Of a DNA stretch of 64,000 bases, positions 36,850 through 46,650 are shown piece after piece; position 1 is the first letter of the stretch, and every line of letters begins with the position of its first letter. A program made the position numbers and the translations under genes. The DNA comes from Sphingomonas sp. G-3-2-10 (GTDB taxonomy: Bacteria > Pseudomonadota > Alphaproteobacteria > Sphingomonadales > Sphingomonadaceae), in the NCBI RefSeq assembly GCF_012927115.1, contig NZ_JABBFY010000002.1:62001-126000 (forward strand), in the 5' to 3' direction. The notes under the pieces were generated by a model, which was given only the letters and a program-made list of their open reading frames with translations, ran no database searches and was not told the origin of the DNA.

Positions 36850-37734
36850 ATGGCTTCTCTCAAGGCCCTCAAGGTCCGCATCGGCTCGGTGAAGTCGACG
36901 CAGAAGATCACCAAGGCGATGAAGATGGTCGCCGCCGCGAAGCTGCGCCGTGCGCAGGAAGCGGCCGAGGCCGGGCGCCCCTATGCCCAGCGTCTCGAAG
37001 CCGTGGTGGCGTCGCTCGCTTCCAAGGTGACCGTCAGCGAATCCTCGCCGAAGCTCCTCGCCGGCACCGGCAAGGATCAGGTCCACCTGCTCGTCGTCGC
37101 CACCAGCGACAAGGGTCTGGCCGGCGCGTTCAACACGAACATCGCCCGCCTTGCCCGCAAGCATGCGCAGGACCTGCTCGCCGCCGGCAAGACGGTCAAG
37201 ATCTACACGATCGGCCGCAAGGGCCGCGGCGTGCTGAACCGTCAGTTCCGCGACCTGCTGGTTCATGGCATCGAGCCGGGCGATCTGGGCAAGCTGACGT
37301 TCCTCGACGCGCGCGGCTATGCCGACGATCTGATCGCCCGCTACGAAGCCGGTGAATTCGACATCGCGACCCTGTTCTATTCGAACTTCAAGTCGGTCCT
37401 GACGCAGGAGCCGACCGCGCAGCAGATCATCCCGGTTGCGATCCCCACGGTTTCGGCCGCGGTCGAGACCGGCGTGTCGGCAGCGACCGAATATGAGCCG
37501 GACGAAGCCGAGATTCTCGCCGACCTGCTGCCGCGCAACGTCGCGATCCAGCTCTACCGCGCGATGCGTGAAAACGCCGCGTCGGAGCAGGGCAGCAAGA
37601 TGACCGCGATGGACAATGCGACCCGCAATGCCGGCGATCTGATCAAGCGTCTGTCGATCCAGTATAACCGCGCCCGTCAGGCCGCGATCACCACCGAACT
37701 CGTCGAAATCATCTCCGGCGCCGAAGCGCTCTAA
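36850..37734 (+). CDS. atpG: F-type ATP synthase gamma subunit
   Basis: A 294-residue rotor shaft. The N-terminal coiled-coil helix KALKVRIGSVKSTQKITKAMKMVAAAKLRRAQ and C-terminal helix ASEQGSKMTAMDNATRNAGDLIKRLSIQYNRARQAAITTELVEIISGAEAL are hallmarks of gamma. It turns inside the alpha/beta hexamer. It sits 45 bp after atpA and 24 bp before atpD. Confidence 0.98.
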   Translation: MASLKALKVRIGSVKSTQKITKAMKMVAAAKLRRAQEAAEAGRPYAQRLEAVVASLASKVTVSESSPKLLAGTGKDQVHLLVVATSDKGLAGAFNTNIARLARKHAQDLLAAGKTVKIYTIGRKGRGVLNRQFRDLLVHGIEPGDLGKLTFLDARGYADDLIARYEAGEFDIATLFYSNFKSVLTQEPTAQQIIPVAIPTVSAAVETGVSAATEYEPDEAEILADLLPRNVAIQLYRAMRENAASEQGSKMTAMDNATRNAGDLIKRLSIQYNRARQAAITTELVEIISGAEAL

Positions 37735-39291
<1,557 letters not shown>

Positions 39292-39304
39292 TTGCCTTCT
39301 CTAG

Positions 39305-39446
39305 CCCTCTCCCGCTTGCGGGAGAGGGTTGGGTGAGGGTCTTCTTCTCCTGTTTCGACCGCCTCGCGGAAGAAGAAGACCCTCACCGCTGCGACTAGGC
39401 AGCAAGCTGCCAAGTCTCGCTGCCTCTCCCGCGAAAGCGGGAGAGG
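39305..39446. repeat. Composite REP-like palindrome cluster between atpD and atpC
   Basis: Three nested palindromes fill most of the 173-bp gap. CCCTCTCCCGC/GCGGGAGAGGG (39305-39328) and CCTCTCCCGC-GAAA-GCGGGAGAGG (39423-39446) lie at the ends; GGTGAGGGTCTTCTTC (39332-39347) and its exact reverse complement (39372-39387) lie between them. The whole can fold into a cruciform-like structure, as paired REP elements (REPINs) do. Confidence 0.85.
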
Positions 39447-39464
39447 GAAATCAGGACAAGATCA

Positions 39465-39716
39465 ATGCTGCACTTCGAACTCGTCACCCCCGAAAAGCTC
39501 GTCCGCTCCGAGGACGTGTACATGGTCGTCGTTCCCGGCACCGAGGGCGATTTCGGCGTGCTCGAAGGCCATGCGCCGGTCATGTCGACGATCCGTGACG
39601 GCGATCTCGCCATCTACAAGACCCAGGGTTCGGCGCCCGAGGCGATCCGCATCCAGGGCGGCTTCGCCGAAGTGAACGCCAAGGGCCTGACTGTCCTCGC
39701 CGAAACCGCAGGCTGA
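39465..39716 (+). CDS. atpC: F-type ATP synthase epsilon subunit, short form
   Basis: An 83-residue protein with the complete N-terminal beta-sandwich ([45 protein letters not shown]...[16 protein letters not shown]) but no C-terminal helix pair; the usual length is 130-140. The stop is clean and the following DNA does not continue the domain in another frame, so the short form is natural. Without the helices it cannot act as the epsilon brake on ATP hydrolysis, a job given to the zeta subunit in many alphaproteobacteria. It is separated from atpD by REP-like repeats. Confidence 0.93.
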   Translation: MLHFELVTPEKLVRSEDVYMVVVPGTEGDFGVLEGHAPVMSTIRDGDLAIYKTQGSAPEAIRIQGGFAEVNAKGLTVLAETAG

Positions 39717-39760
39717 CCGCCTTGACGGCGGTTCTCCGCTGCCTTCGCGCTTGACGCATT

Positions 39761-39790
39761 GACGCCGCCGGGCATTCTCGGCGGCGTTGT
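39761..39790 (+). terminator. Weak terminator-like hairpin after atpC
   Basis: ACGCCGCCG-N8-CGGCGGCGT, a perfect 9-bp stem followed by TGTCATTT and not by a true T run. It is 45 bp beyond atpC and may end the atp operon. Confidence 0.5.
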
Positions 39791-39808
39791 CATTTGCGGA
39801 GCGCATCC

Positions 39809-40297
39809 TTGTCCTTCAGCCTCTTCGTCGCCGCACTCGCCGCCACGCCCGCCCTTCCCGCCGACGATGTGGCGGTCGCAGCCGCGATGTTCGAACTCTG
39901 CCCGAAGATTCTGGACGGGACGATCGCGCTGGACAACGCGCAGCATCTCGCCGCGATCGGCTATGTGCCGTCCCGGCCGCATGGCAAGGCGGTGTGGGTC
40001 CGTGGCGGCCCGCCGGAGGAACCCGTCTTCCTCGCCGCTGCCAGCACCGAAAACGGCCGCACCTGCGCCGTCACGTTCGTCGACGACGCAGCGCACAGCC
40101 GGTTCGACCGGATGAACGCCCGTGCCCGCACGTCCGGCTATCAGGGCGCTCCGGCAGGAACCCCGCCGAACGCACCCGAAGCCCGGACCTCGCTGCTGCA
40201 GAAGGATGGCGACACGCTGATGATGCTCACCATCGGCAACCATATCGAACTGGGCGAGGTGCCGTCGGGCGCCGCCCTGTTCAACCGCCGCAACTGA
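39809..40297 (+). CDS. Hypothetical secreted protein
   Basis: A frame of about 162 residues with a signal-peptide-like start (SFSLFVAALAATPALPADD) and two cysteines (MFELCPKIL and GRTCAVTF) that could form a disulfide. There is no ATG at the right place: TTG 39809 with a GGAG-like site, or TTG 39794, are the candidates. The end is ELGEVPSGAALFNRRN. No family recognised. It is downstream of the atp operon and convergent with a DUF6265 gene. The codon pattern and secretion signal favour a real gene, the start is doubtful. Confidence 0.6.
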   Translation: MSFSLFVAALAATPALPADDVAVAAAMFELCPKILDGTIALDNAQHLAAIGYVPSRPHGKAVWVRGGPPEEPVFLAAASTENGRTCAVTFVDDAAHSRFDRMNARARTSGYQGAPAGTPPNAPEARTSLLQKDGDTLMMLTIGNHIELGEVPSGAALFNRRN

Positions 40298-40303
40298 CGC
40301 GCT

Positions 40304-40750
40304 TCATTCCCCGCGCGCGTAGCGCCACGACATCGCGTTCGTGCCGTCCTTCAGCGCGATTTCCGCGACCAGCGCATCGCCTTCGCGCCAGTAGCGGATG
40401 CGCTGCGGGTAATCATGGGCCTCGTTGAGGAAGGTCACACCCTTCTCCCCCGCCACCGCGCGAAACGCGACCGCCGCCTTGCCGCCGGGCTGGGCGATAT
40501 AGACGGGCGTCTCGCCGTCCAGCGCGATGCGGAGGAATTCGAAACTCACCGTCCGGCCGCCCTTCACCGTTTGCGACGTGCCGATCATCATGCCGCCCGC
40601 CGCAGGCCCCCATCGCTCGCAGGTGCGGCCGTGCGCGCCATCGGCGGTGCACCAGCTGCCCGCCAGCCAGTCCGGCAGGGTCTGCGCGGCGGGCGTCGCT
40701 GCACCGGTCAGCGGGATTGCGGCAATCAGGGCGAGTGCGAAACGCGTCAT
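40304..40750 (-). CDS. Secreted DUF6265 family protein
   Basis: A 148-residue exported protein starting at ATG 40750 with GAGGA upstream and a signal peptide (MTRFALALIAAIPLTGAATPAAQ). The order LPDWLAGSWC...CERWGPAAGGMMIGTSQTVKGGRTVSFEFLRI, VYIAQPGGKAAVAF, FLNEAHDYPQRIRYWREGDALVAEI matches DUF6265, a lipocalin-like beta-barrel of unknown role. A second member lies at 41542-41958, with an AraC gene between them. Confidence 0.82.
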   Translation of the reverse strand: MTRFALALIAAIPLTGAATPAAQTLPDWLAGSWCTADGAHGRTCERWGPAAGGMMIGTSQTVKGGRTVSFEFLRIALDGETPVYIAQPGGKAAVAFRAVAGEKGVTFLNEAHDYPQRIRYWREGDALVAEIALKDGTNAMSWRYARGE

Positions 40751-40834
40751 CGAAATCCTCCCATTGGTCACCCCGCTCGTGGCACGCTGCGCGCCATGCT
40801 GGCTTGAACCGACACGACATGCAAAGCTTCGCGC

Positions 40835-41545
40835 ATGGACTATGCCGAACTGCCCCTGCCGCCCGAACTCGACGGCTTCGTCGCCGCGGTTTGGACGATG
40901 TCGGCGGGCGGCGACGGCTGGATCGAGCATGAGGCCGCGCCCGATGGCTGTATCGAGCTGATCCGGCGGCATTCGGGCCGCTCGGTGTGGCGCGAGGCGC
41001 AGCCGCCCTTGTTCGTCACCGGTCTTGCCCAGACCACCGCCAAGCTCGCCTTCAGCGGCGACGCCCGCTTCACCGCGATCAAGCTGTGGCCCTGGGCGTG
41101 GCACGCGCTGGGCGGCGCGCTTTGTCCCGGTTTCGCCGATGGCTGGCGGGCGATCGCCGCGACCGATCCGCTCGCGGCGCTGCTGCCCGAGAGCGGCGAT
41201 CCGCTTCCCGCCCTCGTCCGCGCCTTCGCATCGATTTCCCTGCCCCCGATCGCCGCCGTGCGCACCGCCGCCACGGTCGAGGAAATCACCCGCGCCACCG
41301 GCCTGCCGCACCGCAGCCTGCAGCGCCTGTTCGCCCGCGATTTCGGGATGCCGCCGCGCAGCTATCTGCGCCTGTTGCGCTTCCGAGACGCGCTGATCGA
41401 GGTCCAGTCGAGCCCGGAGCCCCTCGCCGATGCGGCCGCCGCGACCGGCTATGCCGATCAGGCGCACATGGCCCGCGATTTCCGCACCCTTGCCGGCTTG
41501 CCCCCACGGGAGGCCCGCGCCCGCGCAAAGGGACCGTTCGTCTAG
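40835..41545 (+). CDS. AraC family transcriptional regulator
   Basis: A 236-residue regulator with an N-terminal sensing domain (PPELDGFVAAVWTMSAGG...HEAAPDGCIELIRR, the DUF6597 type) and a C-terminal pair of helix-turn-helices: VEEITRATGLPHRSLQRLFARDFGMPPRSYLRLLRF and LADAAAATGYADQAHMARDFRTLAGLPP. The ligand is unknown. It is divergent from one DUF6265 gene and overlaps the end of the other by four bases, so it may control one or both. ATG 40835 lacks a strong ribosome-binding site. Confidence 0.88.
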   Translation: MDYAELPLPPELDGFVAAVWTMSAGGDGWIEHEAAPDGCIELIRRHSGRSVWREAQPPLFVTGLAQTTAKLAFSGDARFTAIKLWPWAWHALGGALCPGFADGWRAIAATDPLAALLPESGDPLPALVRAFASISLPPIAAVRTAATVEEITRATGLPHRSLQRLFARDFGMPPRSYLRLLRFRDALIEVQSSPEPLADAAAATGYADQAHMARDFRTLAGLPPREARARAKGPFV

Positions 41546-41958
41546 GGCGTCAGCTGATAGACCTGGGCGAGTGCCTTGCCGTTCCCGAAATACACCGTCA
41601 GCGTGGTGCCCCGGACGCGATATCTGATGTGCGGCACGCCAGCCCCGCCGGTCCGCTCGAGCAGCAGTTCGCCGGGGCTGTGCGAAACCTCGCGATAGGT
41701 GGTTCCCGCGCCTTCGCTGTGGGAAACGAGGCGCCCGTCGACGATGCGCATCCACCCGACAGAGTCTACGCGTTCCGCCTTCGGGGAATCCGGATAGATC
41801 ACCGAAACCACGAACCCGCCATCGGCGGCATCCTCGACCCGGATGCATTGATGCATGTCGCTGCTTTTCATGCACCAGTTGCCCAGCATCCAGCGCGGCA
41901 ATTGTGCGTCCTGCGCGGCCGCCGGCACCGTCATCGCGATCAAGGCTGCAATCAGCAT
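41542..41958 (-). CDS. Secreted DUF6265-like protein
   Basis: A 138-residue exported protein; the ATG at 41958 gives a short signal peptide (MLIAALIAMTVPAAAQ). LPRWMLGNWCMKSSDMHQCIRVEDAADGGFVVSVIY parallels LPDWLAGSWC...CERW in the gene at 40304-40750, and the rest keeps the same strand order, so the two are distant paralogues. The pair of cysteines (NWC, HQC) probably forms a disulfide. Role unknown. Confidence 0.75.
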   Translation of the reverse strand: MLIAALIAMTVPAAAQDAQLPRWMLGNWCMKSSDMHQCIRVEDAADGGFVVSVIYPDSPKAERVDSVGWMRIVDGRLVSHSEGAGTTYREVSHSPGELLLERTGGAGVPHIRYRVRGTTLTVYFGNGKALAQVYQLTP

Positions 41959-42100
41959 GTCCCGTTCCCCTCGATGCGAGCCTATCAGGCGCGCCATCAC
42001 CCGCAAGCCAGGCCAACCGGAGGCTGTGGTTAGGCAATTGTAAAACCTTGGCCGCTACCCCTCTGCAATCGGGCGGGTTCCTGGGGATCATTGAAGTCAC

Positions 42101-43648
42101 ATGAGTGCTTTCGGACGACGCAGCGGTTTGGGGGGCGGCACAGGTGGCCGGCCCGCGTTCGGCGTCGCGCGCCCCATGCAGGGCGGCGGTTCGCTCCGTC
42201 CTTCCGAGCCGATGCCCGGCGGCGAGCAATTCCCGCCGATCGGTAGCGTGCCCCTGCCCGGCGCAGCGGCTCCCGAGCCCGAGGCCGCGCCGTCCAGCCA
42301 GAATCAATCCACCGGCGAGGCCATGCAGCGCCTTGCCGAGCGTCAGGCCGCCTCCGGCGATGCCGGCGCATCGCGCGCCGAAGGCTTCGAAGCATCGGTC
42401 CATCGCATCAAGGAACAGGTGCTGCCGCGCCTGCTCGAACGCGTCGATCCCGAAGCCGCCGCCACGCTCAGCAAGGACGAGCTCGCCGAGGAATTCCGTC
42501 CGATCATCGGCGAAGTGCTCGCCGAGCTGAAGCTGACGCTCAACCGCCGCGAGCAGTTCGCGCTCGAAAAGGTGCTGGTCGACGAGCTTCTGGGCCTCGG
42601 GCCGTTGGAAGAGCTTCTCGCCGACAGCGCCATCTCGGACATCATGGTCAACGGCCCCGAGCAGACGTACGTCGAACGCAAGGGCCGGCTCGAACTCGCG
42701 AACATCCAGTTCCGCGACGAGGAGCATCTGTTCCAGATCGCGCAGCGAATCTGCAACTCGGTCGGCCGCCGCGTCGACCAGACCACGCCGCTGGCCGACG
42801 CCCGCCTCAAGGACGGCAGCCGCGTCAACGTGATCGTGCCGCCGCTGTCGCTGCGCGGCACCGCGATCTCGATTCGTAAATTCTCGGCCAAGCCGATCAC
42901 CCTCGACATGATGGCGCAGGGCGGATCGATGAGCCAGAAGATGGCCACTGCGCTGAAGGTCGCGGGCGCGAGCCGCTTCAATATCGTCATCTCGGGCGGT
43001 ACGGGCTCGGGCAAGACGACGATGCTCAACGCCCTGTCGAAGATGATCGACCCGGGCGAGCGCGTGCTGACGATCGAGGACGCGGCCGAACTTCGCCTGC
43101 AGCAGCCGCACTGGCTGCCGCTGGAAACGCGCCCGCCCAACCTGGAAGGTCAGGGCGAAATCTCGATCCGCGATCTGGTGAAGAACTCGCTGCGTATGCG
43201 CCCGGATCGCATCATCCTGGGCGAAATCCGCGGATCGGAGTGTTTCGATCTGCTCGCCGCGATGAACACCGGCCATGACGGCTCGATGTGTACGCTCCAC
43301 TCCAACAGCCCGCGCGAATGCCTCGGCCGTATGGAGAACATGGTGATGATGGGCGACATCAAGATGCCCAAGGAAGCCATCAGCCGCCAGATCGCCGATT
43401 CGGTCGATCTGATCGTGCAGGTGAAGCGTCTGCGCGACGGTTCGCGCCGCGTGACCAACATCACCGAGGTGATCGGCATGGAAGGCCCCGTCATCGTGAC
43501 GCAGGAGCTGTTCAAGTTCGAGTATCTCGACGAATCGGCCGACGGCAAGATCATCGGCGAATACCGCTCGATGGGCCTGCGCCCCTACACACTCGACAAG
43601 GCCAAGCAGTACGGCTTCGACCAGGCTCTGCTCGAGGCGTGCCTGTAA
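42101..43648 (+). CDS. cpaF: CpaF/TadA family secretion ATPase
   Basis: A 515-residue cytosolic motor for Flp/Tad pilus assembly. The first 80 residues are Gly/Pro/Ala-rich and unstructured. The core has the N-terminal CpaF domain (VDELLGLGPLEELLADSAISDIMVNGPEQTYVERKG), Walker A SGGTGSGKTT (Lys305), the Asp box, Walker B IILGEIRGSE and the His box HDGSMCTLHSNSP. Other tad genes (cpaB, C, E, tadB, C) are not nearby: both neighbours are unrelated. It may act with machinery encoded elsewhere. Confidence 0.95.
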   Translation: MSAFGRRSGLGGGTGGRPAFGVARPMQGGGSLRPSEPMPGGEQFPPIGSVPLPGAAAPEPEAAPSSQNQSTGEAMQRLAERQAASGDAGASRAEGFEASVHRIKEQVLPRLLERVDPEAAATLSKDELAEEFRPIIGEVLAELKLTLNRREQFALEKVLVDELLGLGPLEELLADSAISDIMVNGPEQTYVERKGRLELANIQFRDEEHLFQIAQRICNSVGRRVDQTTPLADARLKDGSRVNVIVPPLSLRGTAISIRKFSAKPITLDMMAQGGSMSQKMATALKVAGASRFNIVISGGTGSGKTTMLNALSKMIDPGERVLTIEDAAELRLQQPHWLPLETRPPNLEGQGEISIRDLVKNSLRMRPDRIILGEIRGSECFDLLAAMNTGHDGSMCTLHSNSPRECLGRMENMVMMGDIKMPKEAISRQIADSVDLIVQVKRLRDGSRRVTNITEVIGMEGPVIVTQELFKFEYLDESADGKIIGEYRSMGLRPYTLDKAKQYGFDQALLEACL

Positions 43649-43652
43649 CGTC

Positions 43653-43853
43653 TTAGCCGTGCAGCGCCGCGATCGCGGCGCCTGCCGCAGCGAACAGCGC
43701 CAGTATCTGGATCAGCGCCCAGGGCATGAATCCCGCCGCGTCGAGGTTGCGGCGGCGCTGCCGTCGCCAGTCGGCGATCGCGCTGAACACCGCCAGCACG
43801 ACCATGCCTCCCACCAGCGTCCACAGGCTCGCCAAGAATTCCAGTTGCATCAT
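43653..43853 (-). CDS. Small hypothetical membrane protein
   Basis: A 66-residue protein with two hydrophobic helices (about 5-27, EFLASLWTLVGGMVVLAVFSAI; 42-63, FMPWALIQILALFAAAGAAI) joined by a strongly basic loop DWRRQRRRN, the layout of a small inner membrane hairpin with a cytosolic loop. It is convergent with cpaF, four bases after its stop, and divergent from the methyltransferase gene. No family recognised. Confidence 0.65.
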   Translation of the reverse strand: MMQLEFLASLWTLVGGMVVLAVFSAIADWRRQRRRNLDAAGFMPWALIQILALFAAAGAAIAALHG

Positions 43854-43903
43854 TCCCGCCCGCCGATCAGGTTCCCGTCACCCCAGATATGTACGGAGCC
43901 GAA

Positions 43904-44716
43904 ATGCGCCAGCCCCTCTTCGTCACGGCCCTTGCCGCGACCGCTATTGCCCTCGCCGCCGCCGCGAACCTTCCCGAGCCGAGCGCCGACATCAAGGCTG
44001 CGGTTGCAGCATCCACCCGCACCCCCGCCAACCTCGCCCGTGACCAGTATCGTCACCCCGCCGAGACCCTGTCCTTCTTCGGCGTGAAGCCGACCGACAC
44101 TGTGGTCGAGATCTGGCCCGGCGGCGGCTGGTACACCGAAATTCTCGCCCCGCTGACCAAGGGCAAGGGCACCTACTACGCCGCCAGCCCCTGGCCCGAC
44201 GGCAACAAGGGCGTGCAGAACAAGCAAACCGCCGACGCCGCCACCTATGGTCATGTGAAGTTCGCCGCCTTCCCCTGGGCCGAGGGCCAGCCCAAGGTTC
44301 CGGACGGGACCGCGGACGTCGTCCTCACCTTCCGCAACGTCCATAACTGGCGGATGGGCTATCAGCGCGGCGGCACCGATTATTCGGGCGAGGCCTTTGC
44401 CCAGATGTTCGCGATGCTGAAACCGGGCGGCACGCTGGGCATCGTCGATCACCGCCTGCCCGAAAGCGCCAGCGACGATCGCGAAAAGAGCAGCGGCTAT
44501 ATCAAGGTCTCGACCATCCGCCGCCTCGCCGAAGCCGCCGGCTTCGAGTTCGTCGGCGCTTCGGAAATCAACGCCAATGCGAAGGACACGGCGGACTGGC
44601 CCAAGGGCGTGTGGACCCTGCCGCCCAGCCTGTCGCAGAAGGATGTCGATCGCGAGAAATATGTCGCCATCGGCGAGAGCGACCGCATGACGCTGCGCTT
44701 CCGCAAGCCGCGCTGA
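43904..44716 (+). CDS. Predicted exported methyltransferase (COG4798-like)
   Basis: A 270-residue protein. ATG 43904 is favoured by GGAG six bases before and gives a signal peptide (MRQPLFVTALAATAIALAAA). The Rossmann-type AdoMet motif follows: VVEIWPGGGWYTEILAP (Glu69, Gly73-75), then DVVLTFRNVHNW, MLKPGGTLGIVDHR and a late beta-hairpin. The combination of an export signal with an AdoMet fold is unusual because the cofactor is cytosolic; the same is seen in the COG4798 family, whose role is unsettled. It precedes the LuxR-hydrolase gene by six bases, so they are probably one operon. Confidence 0.8.
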   Translation: MRQPLFVTALAATAIALAAAANLPEPSADIKAAVAASTRTPANLARDQYRHPAETLSFFGVKPTDTVVEIWPGGGWYTEILAPLTKGKGTYYAASPWPDGNKGVQNKQTADAATYGHVKFAAFPWAEGQPKVPDGTADVVLTFRNVHNWRMGYQRGGTDYSGEAFAQMFAMLKPGGTLGIVDHRLPESASDDREKSSGYIKVSTIRRLAEAAGFEFVGASEINANAKDTADWPKGVWTLPPSLSQKDVDREKYVAIGESDRMTLRFRKPR

Positions 44717-44722
44717 CCCGGC

Positions 44723-46567
44723 TTGCGCGCCGCCGCCTTTCTCGACCGGTTCCGCACGCTCGAACGGCACGAGGCTCCGCTCGCGCTGTTCGCCGACGAT
44801 CCCGAGGGCTTTGCCGCGGCGATCGACAATGCGCCGGCCGAGTTCGCGGAATCGGTCGAAGCGGCGGCGGCGCGCGTGCCCGGCTGGATCGCCGAGCTGA
44901 ACCACGGCGCCTTCGCTTCGGCGGCGTGCAATGCGCGCGGCCAGGTGGTCGTCGCCGACAAGAGCTTCCGCGCCTGGTTCGACGATGACGATCCGATCGG
45001 ATCGGTGATCCGCCGCGTCGACGATGGCGAGCCTTATCTCTCGGTCCTCGCGCAGGACGGCAACGGCCGCCCGGTCGCACTGGCGGCCGGCGGCAGCCGC
45101 GCGGTGGCGCGCTGGCCGCTGGGCGAAGCGGTGCGCGCCGCGCTCGCCGATGGCCGCGCCAGCCATGCGGTCGTCGGCTTCCGCCCCGATTCGGGCGGCT
45201 GGGAGCGGATCGCCCGCGTTCATGGCTGGACGCTGTCCGAAACCCGCCTCGTCGCGGCGCTGGCCCGCGAAGGCGATCTCCCCGCCGCCGCGCGTAGCCT
45301 CGGCATCGCGCACGAAACCGCGCGCAAGCAGGTCGCCAGCGCGATGGAGAAATGCGGCGCGCGCCGCCAGACCGATCTGGTCCGCGAAGCCTTCCGCCTC
45401 GCCGCCGGCGATCTGCGCGCACCGGCCAATGTCGACCGGCTGTTCGCCGACCTGTTCGACCTGACCGAGCGTCAGGCCCGCGCCGCGCGCGGCATCGCGC
45501 ATGGCGGCACCCGCCCGGCCGTCGCCAAGGCGATGGGCGTTTCCGAACATGCGGTGAAGGCCGATCTCAAGATCGTCTATGTCGCCTGCGGCGTCGAAGC
45601 CGCGGTCGATCTCGCGCGCATCGTCGCCGAGGTCGAGGCGCTGGCCGGGCTCGCCACCGCCTGCGACGTCGCGCTCAACATCGGCCAGGCGGTCAACGAT
45701 CCGCTCAAGCTGATCCCCCGCGGCTGGGCGCCCGGCCGCATCGCCGTCGCCGATCACGGGCCCGACACCGGCTTCCCGGTCGTCATCCTGCAGGTCAATG
45801 TGATGGGCCGCGCCATCTCGCAGCGTTTCATCGCCACCCTGCAGGCGGCCGGCCTGCGCCCGATCGCGTTCGACCGCGCGGGCTTCGGCCTCACCGATTT
45901 CGTCGAGGGCGATCCCTATCGCACCGCGACGCACGACATCGACACGATCCTCGACGCGCTTGGCATCGAGCAGGCGCTGCTGCTCTCGCGCGGCTTCTCG
46001 ACCGGCGCAATCACTGCAGCCGAAGCGATGCCGGACCGGATTCGCGGCGGAGTGCTGCTCGGCCCCGATCCGCCCGTCGAGCTCGACCGGGTCCGCAGCG
46101 GGATGATGGGCGCGGGGCGCAAACTGTTCTACGACAATCCACGCCTCGCGGCCGGTTTCACCCGGCTGCTCGCGCACCGCACCTCGTCCGAATCGATCGC
46201 GCGGATGATGCGCGAAAGCGTCAACGGCAGCGCGATCGATCTCGCCGCGCTCGACGATCCGGAGGAGCTCGCCACCATCGTCCGCGCCGGCCGCCAGTCG
46301 GCGCTGGGAATGCACGGCTTCCTCAACGAGATCCTGACCCACGGCGCCGGCGCCCGCGCGCCTGTGCTGCTGGACGGCAGCAACTGGACGATCGCCTATG
46401 GCCAGCGCGACCCGCTCTACCGCTTCGACGAAGCCGAGGCGCATTGGCGCGCGACCTTGCCCGGCGTCGCGGTGTTGGCGATCGAACAGGGCGGCCGGTT
46501 CCTCCATCTGACCCATGCGGCAGAGATCGCCGCCGCCTGTACGGCTGTGCTCGCGCGTACCGGCTAG
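44723..46567 (+). CDS. LuxR-like DNA-binding domains fused to an alpha/beta hydrolase
   Basis: A 614-residue protein beginning at TTG 44723, six bases after the methyltransferase; no ATG lies before the conserved region. The N-terminus (about 45-150) looks like a PAS-type sensor. Two helix-turn-helix units follow (TLSETRLVAALAREGDLPAAARSLGIAHETARKQV, about 172-206, and LTERQARAARGIAHGGTRPAVAKAMGVSEHAVKADL, about 249-285). The last 290 residues are an alpha/beta hydrolase with nucleophile Ser426 in GFSTG, an acid in YGQRDPLY and His in FLHLTHAAE. So it may sense and hydrolyse, or just bind, a small ester or lactone and act on DNA. Which genes it controls is unknown. Confidence 0.75.
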   Translation: MRAAAFLDRFRTLERHEAPLALFADDPEGFAAAIDNAPAEFAESVEAAAARVPGWIAELNHGAFASAACNARGQVVVADKSFRAWFDDDDPIGSVIRRVDDGEPYLSVLAQDGNGRPVALAAGGSRAVARWPLGEAVRAALADGRASHAVVGFRPDSGGWERIARVHGWTLSETRLVAALAREGDLPAAARSLGIAHETARKQVASAMEKCGARRQTDLVREAFRLAAGDLRAPANVDRLFADLFDLTERQARAARGIAHGGTRPAVAKAMGVSEHAVKADLKIVYVACGVEAAVDLARIVAEVEALAGLATACDVALNIGQAVNDPLKLIPRGWAPGRIAVADHGPDTGFPVVILQVNVMGRAISQRFIATLQAAGLRPIAFDRAGFGLTDFVEGDPYRTATHDIDTILDALGIEQALLLSRGFSTGAITAAEAMPDRIRGGVLLGPDPPVELDRVRSGMMGAGRKLFYDNPRLAAGFTRLLAHRTSSESIARMMRESVNGSAIDLAALDDPEELATIVRAGRQSALGMHGFLNEILTHGAGARAPVLLDGSNWTIAYGQRDPLYRFDEAEAHWRATLPGVAVLAIEQGGRFLHLTHAAEIAAACTAVLARTG

Positions 46568-46650
46568 CCGATACCACCAAAACGGCCGCTTTCGTCTTTC
46601 CGGCCGAGCCGCGCACGATGGTAGCTTCCCCGGCCATAGGGGGACGCGGC

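Noticed and set aside
39305..39446. Possible CRISPR-like repeats between atpD and atpC
   Set aside because: The units are inverted palindromes and not regularly spaced direct repeats, with no cas genes; REP-like elements explain them.
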